Shown: positions 27,293 through 37,224 of the stretch, piece after piece
Layout: the number at the start of each line of letters is the position of its first letter
How positions within the stretch are numbered: position 1 is the stretch's first letter
NCBI RefSeq assembly: GCF_000296695.1
Contig: NZ_BAFK01000005.1
Span: forward strand, 62,001 to 126,000
DNA: 64,000 nucleotides
From: Rheinheimera nanhaiensis E407-8
Lineage (GTDB): Bacteria; Pseudomonadota; Gammaproteobacteria; Enterobacterales; Alteromonadaceae
Reading direction: 5' to 3'
The notes under the pieces: model-generated
Seen by the model: only the letters and a program-made list of their open reading frames with translations
What the model was told of the DNA's origin: nothing
The model's database searches: none
Program-made: the position numbers and the translations under genes

Positions 27293-27537
27293 GGCCGCAA
27301 ATCACCATGAATAAACTTCACGACAAAGACCACCTTGCCATAGCGCTCGAACGACCACTTAATACAAGCCTGCAGGGCCTGCATCACGCTGTCGTACTCA
27401 CCAAACAGCTGGGTACTCATGGTGTTGGTGAGCACCTTAATATCCGGGTACTGGTTTAGCTGCTCAATAAAGCCTTTAATCGGGGTAATGTAGTCTTCTG
27501 CCAGTGGGTACTTACTAATTTCAACAGACAGTTGCAT
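27289..27537 (-). CDS. YkoF/Thiamine_BP-like small protein
   Basis: Eighty-two residues from the ATG at 27537, which has a strong AAGGAG 8 bases upstream. The sequence MQLSVEISKYPLAEDYITPI...TNTMSTQLFGEYDSVMQAL fits the ferredoxin-like thiamine-binding family (MTH1187/YkoF), which binds thiamine or hydroxymethylpyrimidine. It lies between the receptor and PnuT in the riboswitch operon. A periplasmic location is unlikely because there is no signal peptide. Confidence 0.85.
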   Translation of the reverse strand: MQLSVEISKYPLAEDYITPIKGFIEQLNQYPDIKVLTNTMSTQLFGEYDSVMQALQACIKWSFERYGKVVFVVKFIHGDLRP

Positions 27538-27547
27538 TAGCGTCTCC

Positions 27548-29635
27548 TTAGAATTGATAACTGGCACTGGCACCAAAACGGCGCGGCTCGGCGAATTGCT
27601 CGTATACATGCGGCTGGTAGCCGTCACGCGGGTCATTACCAAAGTAGAAACCGCGTACACCAATATCCTGATCCAGTGCATTACGTGTCCACAGCGCCAG
27701 CTCCCAGTTGGCCAGCTGGTAACTTAAGCGGGCACCTAACAGCTCATAGCGGCTGGAGCGGGCATTATGGCCATCAGAGTAAAAGAAGCTGTCTTTACCC
27801 TGTAAACTCAGGTTAAAGGTTAGCGCCTCGGTGATATACCAGTCGGTGGCCAGGCTGTATTGAAAGCGCGGTGCCTGGGCCTGCTCGCGGCCGCTAAAGT
27901 TATCACCGTCCAGTGTGACATAGCGGCCTAATTTGGTTTTAAGCCAGCTGGCCGATACAAACAGCGCCAGTTGCGGGTGCAGCTGCAGGCGGTTTTCCAT
28001 CTCAATACCGTAGTTACGGCCGCTGCCGGCATTATCAATAAAGCCGGCAAATTGCGGGCCGCTATCCGGGTTTAGCCAGCCTTTTACCTGCATATCGTCG
28101 CGCCACATATAAAACGCTGCTACCCGGGCGGTGATGCTTTGATCCAGCGCACTGCCCTTTACACCAAACTCGGCGTTATACAGGGTTTCCGGCTTAAAAC
28201 TGGCTTTGCTGTTCAGCTCGGCTAAATTGCCGTCGGCGGCTTTCGCCAGCGCATCGCCATTTACGCCACCAGCTTTGTAACCACGTGAGGCCAGCAAATA
28301 AATAAGTGCCTGATTATTCACCTGGTAATTCAGGCTAATATTGGCGCCCCACATGGTGTCATGGTTTTTAATGGCATTGGCGCTGCTGTCGCTGTAGTCA
28401 TCGTCATAGCGCTCCAGCCGCAGGCCAGACACCAGGCTCCAGCCACTGTTAAGCGGGGTGGTTAACTCGCCATACACTGCAGCATTAGTGCGGTTTAGGC
28501 TGCTGACAAAGCTGTCGGCCTGCCATAAATCCCAGTTCCAGAATTGACGGGTTAAATCAAAGCTTTTGTTGGCAACATAAAGCCCCAACACCCAGTCACT
28601 CTGGTCAAGTTTACCTTCGGGTGTAGAAACAAAACGGTAATCCAGTGTTAGTTGGTCACGAGCGCGCAGGTAACGGTCGGTGGTGGAGTATTCATCCGGG
28701 TGAATGCCGACATAGCTCCAGTCTTCATCAAAGCCATAATCGCCATCGGCACTGAGCCAGCTTAGCTGGCCCTGAAAGGTGGCAAAGGGCAGGCCGCTGT
28801 AATCGGCTTTTACTGCCAGCGCTTTGCTGCGAATTTGATCCTGACCCGGCTCGTCCGATAAGGTGGTGCGGTTACGGTCCAGCGAAAAGGCATCATAGCC
28901 GTTATCCTGATCGGTAATATGAGTAATTAACGTCAGCGCCAGCGCATCGGTGGCCTGATACGCCAACTTAGCGCGGCCGGTAAACTCGTCAATGTTATTG
29001 GTGTCGTCGCGGTTTAAAAAGGCGTTATCGATAAAGCCGTCTGAGCTTTGCTGCTCTAAAGACAGACTGTAACCCAGCTTGCTATTGAGGCTGTTGCTAT
29101 ACTGCGCTGCCAACTGACGACTAGCATAATTAGCCAGCGTCGCACTGACTTTACCCTCAGCGGTTGCTGTGGGGCCTTTGCTGGTTAAATTTAGCATGCC
29201 AGCGAGCGCATTAGCGCCAAAACGGCTGGCTTCCGGGCCGCGAAATACCTCGAGCTGGGCAATATCGCTAATGCCGCTGATGCCTAACCCGGAGTAATCA
29301 ATGCCGTCGATTAAAATGCCGACTGAAGGGTTTATCGTATCGACAAACTCACTACGCTCGCCAATACCGCGAATTTGAATGTAACGGCCACGCGAGGCGC
29401 CGGCAGCAAAATTGACGTTAGCAAACTGGCTGAGTAAATCATCCAGATGCTGCGCCGAGGTGCGCTTGACGTCCTGCTCACTCACCACCGCTATACTACC
29501 CGCCAGCTGCTGCACCGACTGCTGGCGTAAATCGCCCTGCACGGTTAGGCGTTCAATAGCGGTTTCAGACGAACTGGCAAGCGCAGCAAAACTGCTACAT
29601 ACGGCTAAGGATAAAATTGAAGGTAAAACACGCAT
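27548..29635 (-). CDS. TonB-dependent receptor for thiamine
   Basis: I start at the ATG at 29635, which opens a normal signal peptide (MRVLPSILSLAVCSSFAALA); the TTG six codons upstream lies on the GGAG sequence. The 695-residue product has a plug (GSIAVVSEQDVKRT, RGRYIQIRGIGERSEF, EVFRGPEASRFGANALAGMLNL) and a barrel ending in GASASYQF. The TPP riboswitch just upstream says the cargo is thiamine or a precursor. It is the first gene of the receptor-ykoF-pnuT-thiK operon; only 10 bases separate it from the next gene. Confidence 0.9.
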   Translation of the reverse strand: MRVLPSILSLAVCSSFAALASSSETAIERLTVQGDLRQQSVQQLAGSIAVVSEQDVKRTSAQHLDDLLSQFANVNFAAGASRGRYIQIRGIGERSEFVDTINPSVGILIDGIDYSGLGISGISDIAQLEVFRGPEASRFGANALAGMLNLTSKGPTATAEGKVSATLANYASRQLAAQYSNSLNSKLGYSLSLEQQSSDGFIDNAFLNRDDTNNIDEFTGRAKLAYQATDALALTLITHITDQDNGYDAFSLDRNRTTLSDEPGQDQIRSKALAVKADYSGLPFATFQGQLSWLSADGDYGFDEDWSYVGIHPDEYSTTDRYLRARDQLTLDYRFVSTPEGKLDQSDWVLGLYVANKSFDLTRQFWNWDLWQADSFVSSLNRTNAAVYGELTTPLNSGWSLVSGLRLERYDDDYSDSSANAIKNHDTMWGANISLNYQVNNQALIYLLASRGYKAGGVNGDALAKAADGNLAELNSKASFKPETLYNAEFGVKGSALDQSITARVAAFYMWRDDMQVKGWLNPDSGPQFAGFIDNAGSGRNYGIEMENRLQLHPQLALFVSASWLKTKLGRYVTLDGDNFSGREQAQAPRFQYSLATDWYITEALTFNLSLQGKDSFFYSDGHNARSSRYELLGARLSYQLANWELALWTRNALDQDIGVRGFYFGNDPRDGYQPHVYEQFAEPRRFGASASYQF

Positions 29636-29639
29636 TGTT

Positions 29640-29665
29640 GTATGAATCTCCAAACTTCAGAGATC
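29640..29665 (-). promoter_or_regulatory. Possible RBS-sequestering hairpin below the TPP aptamer
   Basis: On the minus strand ATCTCT pairs with GGAGAT around a GAAGTTT loop (last pair T-G). The second arm contains the GGAG that should serve the receptor gene. This would suit a translational off-switch, but the fold is my inference. Confidence 0.45.
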
Positions 29666-29686
29666 ACACCAGCTTGAGGAGTTAGC

Positions 29687-29768
29687 ACCATCCCTCCGCC
29701 GGTATAATCCGGATCAGGTTCTAAGGGTTCGCCTTAAGGCATCTCAGCTATTGCACCCCTTGGTTGCG
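29687..29768 (-). ncRNA. TPP riboswitch (THI box)
   Basis: Read on the minus strand the segment has the conserved blocks in order: GGGGTGC, GCTGAGA, ACCCTTAGAACCTGATC, then CCGG/CCGG flanking TTATA, and GGAGGGATGG. These are the TPP-binding core of the THI-box aptamer. It lies about 50 bases upstream of the TonB receptor and should shut the salvage operon off when thiamine pyrophosphate is plentiful. Confidence 0.95.
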
Positions 29769-29861
29769 CGGCAAGTGTAAAGTGTTTTATTTGTACATGC
29801 AATGGACAAACACCGTAGCAACAGGGTGTTTGTCCATAAGCTTGAGGTTTAAAAGGCTGGA

Positions 29862-31496
29862 TTATCGGCTGGCAAACACCTGCCAGTCAGCGTTAAGCTG
29901 ATTGGCAAGTTGCGTTAACTGCTCACTGGCACCGGTAGCAATGCCGGCGCTATGACTTAACTGGCTGATATTGTCGTTTAAGCGGTGAATATTATCGGCA
30001 ATATCATCAGTAACCGCTTGTTGCTGCAGCGTAGCACTACAAATACTCTGATTGGCACTGTGAATGCCCTCAACGGCAGAGGCCAGCTGTGCAAAACGCT
30101 GGCCGGTATCCTGTGCCAGCTGAACGCTATGGTCGGCTTGCTGGTGTGCCTGCTGGATCACCTGCACCGCGCTGGCAGCCTGCTGTTGCAGCAAGGTCAC
30201 CATGGTATTGATGGATTCTGTCGCCTGCTGCGTATTGGCTGATAAAGTACGCACTTCATCGGCGACTACGGAGAAACCACGCCCTGCTTCGCCGGCCCGT
30301 GCTGCCTCTATCGCCGCATTAAGCGCCAGCAAGTTAGTTTGTTCAGAGATTTTGCGGATCACATCCACCACCGCAGAGATTTGGCCAGACTCCTGCTGCA
30401 GCTTTTGCACCACAGCCGCACTTTGTGTCAGTTGCTGTGCTAAAGCCGTAATGCCGCCGGCACTGTCTGCTGCAACGCTACGACCGGATGAGCATAACTG
30501 CTCGGCGTGCTGTGCCGCCTGCGCCGCTGCGCGGGCGTTATCGGTAACATCCCGCACGCTGGCACTCATTTGCTCTACTGCTGTGGCCAGCTGCGCGGCC
30601 TGCCCGGCCTGATTTGCAGCGCTGTGGCTTACGGTGTCACTACTTTGAAATACCGCTGATGCCTGTTCATTTAACGCACTGGCACTGCTGCCTAACTTGG
30701 CTACCAACTGTTCAAAGTGACTGATCATCTGGTTTAGCGCCTGCGCCGCTTGTGCAATTTCATCGCTGCCCTGCGCATTAGCGCGCAGGCTTAGATCTGA
30801 ATGTTGCTGCACTGCCTGTAGCAGGTCACGCAGTGCCCAAAGCGGCCGGCAAACAGAGCGCTGTACCCGCCAGATCAGCAAACTTATTAGCAGAAATAAC
30901 CCCAGTGCCGACACCACAAAACCCTGCACCAGCAACCCGGTAAAGTGGCTGGCCTCATCACGCACTGTCGCGCCTGCGGCGAGCTGTTGTTGAATAAAAG
31001 CCTCAGCTAATTTGGTAAAGCCGGTAATGCGCAGCTCTACTTCATTATTTACCGTAGACTCATTCAGGATCCGTACCAGCAAGGCGTCACTGCCGGCATA
31101 ACTGATCCACTCTTCATAATGCTTAGCTGCCTTACTAAAAGCGCTATCCAGCTCTGCGTAGTAAGCCTCGTCAGCGTGAGAGGGACGCGCTGCGATAAAG
31201 GCCTGCCAATGCTGCTGCGCGGTAGCCAGCTGCTGTTTAATTGCCTGCTCGGTCGCCTCAGCTGATGCCCAGCCAGTGCGGTATTTGCGGATATCCTGCA
31301 GTGCACTTTGCTGCAGAATTTGCTGCACCGCCATCACATCCGACAGTATGGCCAGATGATCGTCATACAGCTTGTTAAACAATTTGTCTTTTTGTTGGAT
31401 GCTGAAAAACGCTGCCCCCAGCACCAGCGCTAATACCAGCAGCGGAATAATACCCAGTAGTAACACACGTGACGAGATAGACAACCTGGACAACAT
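29862..31496 (-). CDS. Methyl-accepting chemotaxis protein
   Basis: About 544 residues from the ATG at 31496 (a TTG six codons upstream is the other choice). TM1 lies near residues 9-30, then a periplasmic helical domain of about 150 residues, TM2 near 180-205, a HAMP region, and a long cytoplasmic coiled coil. The hairpin tip [36 protein letters not shown] (in part) is fully conserved and binds CheA/CheW. The ligand is unknown; the periplasmic part looks like a four-helix bundle. It is monocistronic and divergent from the arsenic operon. Confidence 0.92.
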   Translation of the reverse strand: MLSRLSISSRVLLLGIIPLLVLALVLGAAFFSIQQKDKLFNKLYDDHLAILSDVMAVQQILQQSALQDIRKYRTGWASAEATEQAIKQQLATAQQHWQAFIAARPSHADEAYYAELDSAFSKAAKHYEEWISYAGSDALLVRILNESTVNNEVELRITGFTKLAEAFIQQQLAAGATVRDEASHFTGLLVQGFVVSALGLFLLISLLIWRVQRSVCRPLWALRDLLQAVQQHSDLSLRANAQGSDEIAQAAQALNQMISHFEQLVAKLGSSASALNEQASAVFQSSDTVSHSAANQAGQAAQLATAVEQMSASVRDVTDNARAAAQAAQHAEQLCSSGRSVAADSAGGITALAQQLTQSAAVVQKLQQESGQISAVVDVIRKISEQTNLLALNAAIEAARAGEAGRGFSVVADEVRTLSANTQQATESINTMVTLLQQQAASAVQVIQQAHQQADHSVQLAQDTGQRFAQLASAVEGIHSANQSICSATLQQQAVTDDIADNIHRLNDNISQLSHSAGIATGASEQLTQLANQLNADWQVFASR

Positions 31497-31576
31497 AACA
31501 GGCCCGTTTGGCAAGAAGTGATGCTGCGCAGTCTAGCCAGAGCAGATGACATTTATATGACAATTCACATCAACCA

Positions 31577-31615
31577 TTGACATACCCAACTTAGCATATA
31601 TGATATTTCACATAT
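31577..31615 (+). promoter_or_regulatory. Promoter and probable ArsR operator of the arsenic operon
   Basis: TTGACA (31577-31582), a 16-base spacer and TATGAT (31599-31604) form a strong sigma-70 promoter. An inverted repeat ATATG (31598-31602) / CATAT (31611-31615) overlaps the -10 box, where binding of the ArsR part of the first gene product would block transcription. Confidence 0.65.
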
Positions 31616-31633
31616 TCAAACAGGCACATAACC

Positions 31634-32413
31634 ATGAGCACACCTTCGCTGATCTTTATCTGTACCGGCAATTCAGCCCGCTCGCAGCTGGCGGAAGCCT
31701 TGTTCAAACACATGGCCGGTAATAGCTTTGATGTATACAGTGCCGGCACAGCCCCTGAACCGGTCGACCCGCGGGTATTTGAGGTACTGGCCGCCCGGCA
31801 CATCAGCACCAATGGCCTGCACAGTAAGGAGCTGGCAAGTCTGAGCGATAAGTATTTTGACTATGCGATTACGCTGTGCGATAAAGCGCGTCAGAGCTGT
31901 ATAACGCAGGTAAAGGCCGCACAGGTCCTGGCCTGGGACTTTGCTGACCCTAAACCGACAGCCGGCGTCAAAGCTTTTGATGTAGTACTTAACGAGCTAA
32001 GTGAAAGAATTAAGTACTTTTTATTATTCAGCCAAAAGTACCGCAACCCAACCGAACAATTAACTGATGCGCTCAGCTTTTATAAAGCGCTGGCCGACGA
32101 TACGCGGCTAAAAACCCTGCTGCTTATTCAGCAACAGCAGGAACTCTGTGTCTGTGAACTGACTACGGCATTAAACGAAACGCAACCGAAAATCTCGCGT
32201 CATTTAGCCCAGCTACGCAAAGCCGCCATCCTGCAAGACCGCCGTCACGGTCAATGGGTGTTCTACCGCCTGGCCGACAACTTGCCAGCCTGGGCTGTTG
32301 AGGTACTGCGCCTTACCGCGCAGAGCAACGCGCAACTGATAAGCGCCAATCTCAGCGCACTGAACCAAATGGGCGACCGGCCACAACGGGCCGCACTCTG
32401 TAACGCTAATTAA
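31634..32413 (+). CDS. ArsC-ArsR fusion: arsenate reductase plus arsenite-responsive repressor
   Basis: A 259-residue fusion. Residues 1-140 are a thioredoxin-coupled low-molecular-weight-phosphatase ArsC: P-loop CTGNSARS from Cys10, with Cys82 and Cys89 and Asp105, the same numbering as pI258 ArsC. Residues 142-259 are an ArsR winged helix: [15 protein letters not shown], the As(III) motif ELCVCELT (Cys172, Cys174), recognition helix [11 protein letters not shown]. It should both reduce arsenate and release its own promoter when arsenite appears. It leads an operon with a GAPDH and ArsJ. Confidence 0.93.
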   Translation: MSTPSLIFICTGNSARSQLAEALFKHMAGNSFDVYSAGTAPEPVDPRVFEVLAARHISTNGLHSKELASLSDKYFDYAITLCDKARQSCITQVKAAQVLAWDFADPKPTAGVKAFDVVLNELSERIKYFLLFSQKYRNPTEQLTDALSFYKALADDTRLKTLLLIQQQQELCVCELTTALNETQPKISRHLAQLRKAAILQDRRHGQWVFYRLADNLPAWAVEVLRLTAQSNAQLISANLSALNQMGDRPQRAALCNAN

Positions 32414-32424
32414 AGGATCTTCAG

Positions 32425-33435
32425 ATGACAATTAAAATAGGTATTAATGGCTTTGGCCGTATTGGCCGGCTGGCACTGCGTGCAGCTTTTGACTGGCCAG
32501 AGTTTGACTTTGTTAAGATTAACGACCCGGCCGCCGATGCTGCGACCTTTGCCCATTTACTGAACTTCGACTCGGTACATGGCATCTGGCGCCATAACGC
32601 CACCAGTGATGGCGACAGCATACTCGTTAACGGCAAACGTATTAGCGTTAGCCAAAACAAGACCATTGCTGATACCGACTGGTCGGGCTGTGACGTAGTC
32701 ATTGAAGCCTCTGGCAAGATGAAAAGCCAGGCGGTATTGCAGGCTTACTTAGCGCAAGGCGTAAAACGGGTGGTAGTAACAGCACCGGTAAAAGAGCCCG
32801 GTGTATTAAACGTGGTGATGGGCGTGAACCAGCAGCTGTATAACAAAGAGTTACACCCCATAGTCACCGCCGCCAGCTGCACCACGAATTGTTTGGCGCC
32901 GGTAGTAAAAGTGATCCATGAAAAGCTGGGCATTAAGCATGGCAGCATTACCACTATTCACGATTTAACCAATACCCAAAGCATTCTGGATACGCCACAC
33001 AAAGACTTACGCCGCGCCCGCGCTTGCGGCAGCAGCCTGATCCCGACCACCACAGGTTCGGCTACCGCCATTACCGAGATTTTCCCTGAGTTAAAAGGCC
33101 GTTTAAATGGCCATGCCGTGCGGGTACCGCTGGCCAATGCCTCGCTAACCGACTGCGTATTTGAAGTTGAGCGCGCCACCACTGCCGGGGAAGTTAACGC
33201 CCTGCTGCAAGCGGCCGCAGAGGGGGAGCTTAAAGGTATTCTCGGCTATGAAGCGCGGCCGCTGGTGTCGGTGGATTATAAAACCGATCCACGCTCCAGT
33301 ATTATCGATGCGCTCTCGACCCTGGTAGTTAACGGTACCCAGGTGAAAATTTATGCCTGGTACGATAACGAATGGGGTTACGCCAACCGCACGGTAGAGC
33401 TGGCCAAACTGGTTGGTTTGCAGGATAAAGCCTAA
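32425..33435 (+). CDS. Glyceraldehyde-3-phosphate dehydrogenase of the arsenic operon
   Basis: A 336-residue GAPDH with the N-terminal NAD-binding [11 protein letters not shown], catalytic Cys152 in SCTTNCLAP and the C-terminal [11 protein letters not shown]. Next to arsJ this enzyme makes 1-arseno-3-phosphoglycerate from arsenate and glyceraldehyde 3-phosphate, which ArsJ then exports. RBS AAAGGA; 11 bases after the fusion gene and 2 bases before arsJ. It could also serve glycolysis, but the operon context argues for the resistance role. Confidence 0.9.
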   Translation: MTIKIGINGFGRIGRLALRAAFDWPEFDFVKINDPAADAATFAHLLNFDSVHGIWRHNATSDGDSILVNGKRISVSQNKTIADTDWSGCDVVIEASGKMKSQAVLQAYLAQGVKRVVVTAPVKEPGVLNVVMGVNQQLYNKELHPIVTAASCTTNCLAPVVKVIHEKLGIKHGSITTIHDLTNTQSILDTPHKDLRRARACGSSLIPTTTGSATAITEIFPELKGRLNGHAVRVPLANASLTDCVFEVERATTAGEVNALLQAAAEGELKGILGYEARPLVSVDYKTDPRSSIIDALSTLVVNGTQVKIYAWYDNEWGYANRTVELAKLVGLQDKA

Positions 33436-33437
33436 AC

Positions 33438-34640
33438 ATGCTTGCTAACCTAAGCGCACCGGTGCGGCAGTATCTGCTGGTAACGGGCAACTACTGGGCC
33501 TTTACCTTAACCGATGGTGCACTGCGCATGCTGGTGGTGCTGCATTTTTACAGCCTGGGCTACAGTGGCCTGGCCATTGCTATGCTGTTTTTGTTTTATG
33601 AAATCTTTGGCGTTATTACCAATTTGGTCGGCGGCTGGTTAGGCGCCCGCATTGGCCTGAATAACACCATGAATATCGGCTTATTGCTGCAAATACTGGC
33701 ACTGGGTATGTTGCTGCTACCGGCCGAGTACTTAATTGTACCCTGGGTAATGGCAGCCCAGGCGCTATCGGGCATTGCCAAAGACTTAAATAAAATGAGC
33801 GCCAAAAGCAGCATCAAGCTGTTGGTGGCGGACAGCGCCCAAAGCACCCTGTTTAAGTGGGTAGCGATGCTTACCGGCTCGAAAAATGCACTAAAAGGCA
33901 TCGGCTTTTTTGTTGGCGGTTTGCTGCTAAGTGTGTACGGTTTTCAACGGGCAATTTTACTGATGCTGCTGATGCTGTTGGCCGTCTGGCTCATTAGCCT
34001 GTGGCGGCTAAAAACGGATTTAGGCAAAGCGAAGCACAAAGCCAAATTTAAGGATTTGCTGTCAAAAAGCCGCGCCATTAATGTGCTCTCTGGCGCCCGC
34101 CTGCTGCTATTTGCCGCCCGCGATGTCTGGTTTGTTATTGCGCTGCCGCTCACGCTGGCCAGTCAGTTTGGCTGGAGCCACTGGGCAGTGGGTAGCTTTC
34201 TTGCGCTGTGGGTTATCGGTTATGGCGCGGTACAAAGTATCGCGCCGGCACTTAGCAGCAAAAACCGCCTGCCCGATGGCCGAACCCTAACCCTATGGGC
34301 ACTGCTGCTGTGCGCCATACCGGCCGCTATCGCGATAGCCTTGCAACAAAACTGGCACAGCGAACTTGTATTGCTCGCTGGCTTGTTGCTATTTGGTGCG
34401 GTGTTTGCGGTTAACTCGTCCTTGCACAGCTATATGATAGTGCGCTTTGCCAATAGCGATGGCGTCTCGCTCGATGTCGGCTTTTACTATATGGCCAATG
34501 CGATGGGCCGGCTGCTTGGCACCGTGTTGTCTGGCTGGGTGTATCAGCAGGCCGGTTTAGCCGCCTGTTTATGGATTTCCAGCGCCTTGTTAGTCGCCAC
34601 CGTGCTGGTCTCGGCTTTATTGCCAAAACAGCAGGCATGA
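33438..34640 (+). CDS. arsJ: Organoarsenical efflux permease ArsJ
   Basis: A 400-residue major-facilitator-type protein with about eleven to twelve TM helices. The start QYLLVTGNYWAFTLTDGALRMLVVLHFY and the early loop GGWLGARIGLNNTMNIG are typical of ArsJ. It exports 1-arseno-3-phosphoglycerate, which then breaks down to arsenate outside the cell. With the ArsC part of the first gene the operon offers both a reductive and an organo-arsenical route, yet no ArsB or Acr3 arsenite pump is seen in the window. Confidence 0.92.
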   Translation: MLANLSAPVRQYLLVTGNYWAFTLTDGALRMLVVLHFYSLGYSGLAIAMLFLFYEIFGVITNLVGGWLGARIGLNNTMNIGLLLQILALGMLLLPAEYLIVPWVMAAQALSGIAKDLNKMSAKSSIKLLVADSAQSTLFKWVAMLTGSKNALKGIGFFVGGLLLSVYGFQRAILLMLLMLLAVWLISLWRLKTDLGKAKHKAKFKDLLSKSRAINVLSGARLLLFAARDVWFVIALPLTLASQFGWSHWAVGSFLALWVIGYGAVQSIAPALSSKNRLPDGRTLTLWALLLCAIPAAIAIALQQNWHSELVLLAGLLLFGAVFAVNSSLHSYMIVRFANSDGVSLDVGFYYMANAMGRLLGTVLSGWVYQQAGLAACLWISSALLVATVLVSALLPKQQA

Positions 34641-34696
34641 CAAGCAGTTAAGCATGCTCTACACTGCAGTGGTTGCCGTGCTTTTAAGGTAAACCC

Positions 34697-35566
34697 ATGC
34701 TTAACCTGCGCCCGCGTCAGCTGTTGCTATTATCGTTACTGGCAGCCTTTATCACCATGGCGCTAAAAACCCTGGCCTGGTACCTTACCGGCTCGGGGGG
34801 GTTTTTGTCTGATGCAATAGAATCACTGGTGAATGTCGCCGGTGCTGGTTTTGCCCTGGCAATGGTAAGCCTGGCAAGACGCCCGGCTGATGACAGCCAC
34901 CCTTATGGCCACAGCAAAGCAGAATACCTCTCAGCCGCCTTTGAAGGTGGGCTTATTTTTATCGCTGCCATCGCCATTTTTATTACCGCCACAGAGCGGC
35001 TAATTAACCCGCAACCTATCGCCACACTAGGTGTAGGCACCGCCCTTACTGTGCTGGCCAGCCTGATTAACCTTAGCATAGCGCTGTTGCTGCTACGCGG
35101 CGGTAAGCAGCATGGCTCCCCTGCGCTGGAAGGCGATGGCAAACATTTAATGACCGATGTCTGGACCACGGCAGGCGTCGTGCTGGGCGTAACACTGGCC
35201 GCTGTGAGCGGTTACAGCTGGCTTGACCCGTTAGTCGCCATTGCCGTAGCGCTGCACATACTGCATGAAGGCGGTGGTATTTTATACCGCGCTGTTAATG
35301 GCCTGATGGATAAAGCCCTACCCGATGCCACCTTACAACAGATTGAGCACACGCTGGCCGGCTTTAGCAACAACCATATCCAGTTTACTGAGCTGCGCAG
35401 CCGCGCCGCAGCCACACTCAAGTTTGCCGAAGCGAAAATGTTGGTCCCCGGCCACTGGAGTGTAGCGCAGGCGCATCAGTTGGCCGATAAGGTAGAGCTG
35501 GCCGTTAAGCAACTGGGGGTAGAACTGGTACTGCATATTGAACCGCAAACAACCTGCAGCAAATAA
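34697..35566 (+). CDS. Cation diffusion facilitator transporter
   Basis: A 289-residue CDF protein. Six TM helices cover residues 8-200; metal-site residues include Asp in SDAIESLVN (TM2) and the HPYGHSKAEYLSA block, and the TM5 segment MTDVWTTAGVVLG. A short cytoplasmic beta-alpha domain follows (210-289). It exports Zn2+, Fe2+ or similar cations in exchange for protons. It lies 56 bases after arsJ with its own AAGGT site, so it may be read with the arsenic operon, though the function is separate. Confidence 0.9.
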   Translation: MLNLRPRQLLLLSLLAAFITMALKTLAWYLTGSGGFLSDAIESLVNVAGAGFALAMVSLARRPADDSHPYGHSKAEYLSAAFEGGLIFIAAIAIFITATERLINPQPIATLGVGTALTVLASLINLSIALLLLRGGKQHGSPALEGDGKHLMTDVWTTAGVVLGVTLAAVSGYSWLDPLVAIAVALHILHEGGGILYRAVNGLMDKALPDATLQQIEHTLAGFSNNHIQFTELRSRAAATLKFAEAKMLVPGHWSVAQAHQLADKVELAVKQLGVELVLHIEPQTTCSK

Positions 35567-35835
35567 TCTGGCTGCTCATTATTTTCAATAAGAAGCTATC
35601 TTTACACTTTCGCGCCAAAGAATAACTTAAAAAACCAGCAAACTGCCGTTATAATACGCAATGTCTATATAAAAAGGTAAATAAGGCTTTAATAATTAAA
35701 TATAAATTAATAATGTTATTAAATTATATTTATAAGCTTTATTTATTAACATTTATATAGCAAGGCATGCAATGACGCCGCCCGGTTAACCACAATGGAC
35801 GTAAACCCTTCACCCGTTGTTGATCAGGTTGTAGC
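35567..35835. other. AT-rich spacer with an imperfect inverted repeat
   Basis: From about 35570 to 35760 the sequence is strikingly AT-rich compared with its surroundings. TAAATAAGGCTT (about 35680) and AAGCTTTATTTA (about 35734-35745) form the outer arms of an imperfect inverted repeat. It should hold the promoter of the TackOD1-GT2-HlyD operon and could bind a silencer such as H-NS. No gene is seen. Confidence 0.55.
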
Positions 35836-37224
35836 ATGTCTGAAGTGTCATCGCATTCCCACACTGTTAGTTTACCCCACCCTTATTATTTATGGATTGG
35901 CCAGCGCGATCCTCTACCCTGGCACCCGTGGTTTGACAGTGTTAACTGCGCCGAAGACATTGCTGCGGCGGGTAAGGCACCCGAACTGATTGTGCTTGCG
36001 GTGCAGTCTGAAGAGCAGGATACGCTGCTGCAAAACCTGCGCCGCTGTGCGCTTACCTCACATTGCCTGATCCTGGTGCTGCATGAAAGCGCGCTGTCGC
36101 CCTATTTAGCCAACGGTGTCTGGAGCAGCAATTACAAAGAAAAAGTACAGTTTTATCAGGCACGCAAACAGCAACTGAAGCTGGATTATCAGGATGACGT
36201 CAGCCATAAATTGCTGGCCTATTTATGGCTGCATGACGAAATACTGCTGCCGCATGCTGTGCCGGCCAAAGCCTTTTTATACCAGTACCCGCTGCTAAAA
36301 GCCTGGGGCCTGACGGCAGAAGACAGCTTTAGCTGGTTAACCGGCTTAAAACAGCAGGGCTATCTGGACGACAACAAACTGCACAATCGCGTCAGGTTTT
36401 GCCCGTCCTGCCGCTCGGGCCATTTGAACTATATTGATGTCTGCCCCAGTTGTCACAGTATCGACACTCAGCCACAAAGCAGCCTGCACTGTTTTAGCTG
36501 TGGCCATGTTGGCGAGCAGAGCAGCTTTCGTAAGCTATCCACCCTAAGCTGCCCGAACTGCCTGCAGCAGCTACGCCATATCGGTGTCGACTACGACAGA
36601 CCGATAGAAAACCAGCACTGCAACAGCTGTGATACGCTGTTTACCGATGCATTGGTACAGGCCGAGTGTCTGCACTGTCACAGCCACACGGCGGTGTCAG
36701 ACTTGCAGGTGCGCAATGTTTACAGCTACAAACTGGCCACCGCTGGCCGTACTCTGCTGCGTCAGGGCCGGCTGCACTCGTTATTTAGCCTGACACCGGG
36801 CGAACAAATGCCGGTAGCGCAGTTTTACTGGCTGATCGACTGGCAAAATAAGCTGGCGAAACGGCACAAACAAACCCACAGCATTTTGTCGGTGCAGATC
36901 CTTAACTTAAACCCGTTTTTGGCCAGTGTCGGCGAAAGCAAAGGGCTGGCACAGCTGGATGCGCTGCAAGAGCGGCTGCGCAATGTGATAAGGGTTACCG
37001 ATGCCTGCAGCAACTACAGCCGCGACGGCTTACTGATGCTGTTGCCGCTGACTGACATTAAGCAAATTAAGCCGGTGCACGCCAAGCTGTTAGAGCTGCA
37101 ACAGAAGCAAGCCGGCACCGCACTAGAACTCTGCATTAAAGTGGTAAGCTTACCGGCAAACATTGGTGACAATGTGGCCGACTGGCTCACCGACGAGCTG
37201 GTAAAGGCTACGCCGCTGACATGA
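35836..37224 (+). CDS. TackOD1-type zinc-ribbon protein with degenerate GGDEF domain
   Basis: A 462-residue cytoplasmic protein in three parts. Residues 1-90 look like a short alpha/beta receiver-like domain. The middle (about 130-330) has six CxxC pairs at 189/192, 203/206, 219/222, 239/242, 262/265 and 278/281, enough for three zinc ribbons, and fits the TackOD1 output domain. Residues 345-455 follow a diguanylate-cyclase fold, but the signature loop is YSRDG (394-398) instead of GGDEF, so catalysis is unlikely. The stop overlaps the GT2 start (ATGA). A regulator of exopolysaccharide synthesis is my inference. Confidence 0.72.
   Translation: MSEVSSHSHTVSLPHPYYLWIGQRDPLPWHPWFDSVNCAEDIAAAGKAPELIVLAVQSEEQDTLLQNLRRCALTSHCLILVLHESALSPYLANGVWSSNYKEKVQFYQARKQQLKLDYQDDVSHKLLAYLWLHDEILLPHAVPAKAFLYQYPLLKAWGLTAEDSFSWLTGLKQQGYLDDNKLHNRVRFCPSCRSGHLNYIDVCPSCHSIDTQPQSSLHCFSCGHVGEQSSFRKLSTLSCPNCLQQLRHIGVDYDRPIENQHCNSCDTLFTDALVQAECLHCHSHTAVSDLQVRNVYSYKLATAGRTLLRQGRLHSLFSLTPGEQMPVAQFYWLIDWQNKLAKRHKQTHSILSVQILNLNPFLASVGESKGLAQLDALQERLRNVIRVTDACSNYSRDGLLMLLPLTDIKQIKPVHAKLLELQQKQAGTALELCIKVVSLPANIGDNVADWLTDELVKATPLT

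Noticed and set aside
35836..37224. Active diguanylate cyclase
   Set aside because: The signature loop is YSRDG instead of GGDEF/GGEEF, so catalysis is not expected even though the fold appears to be there.
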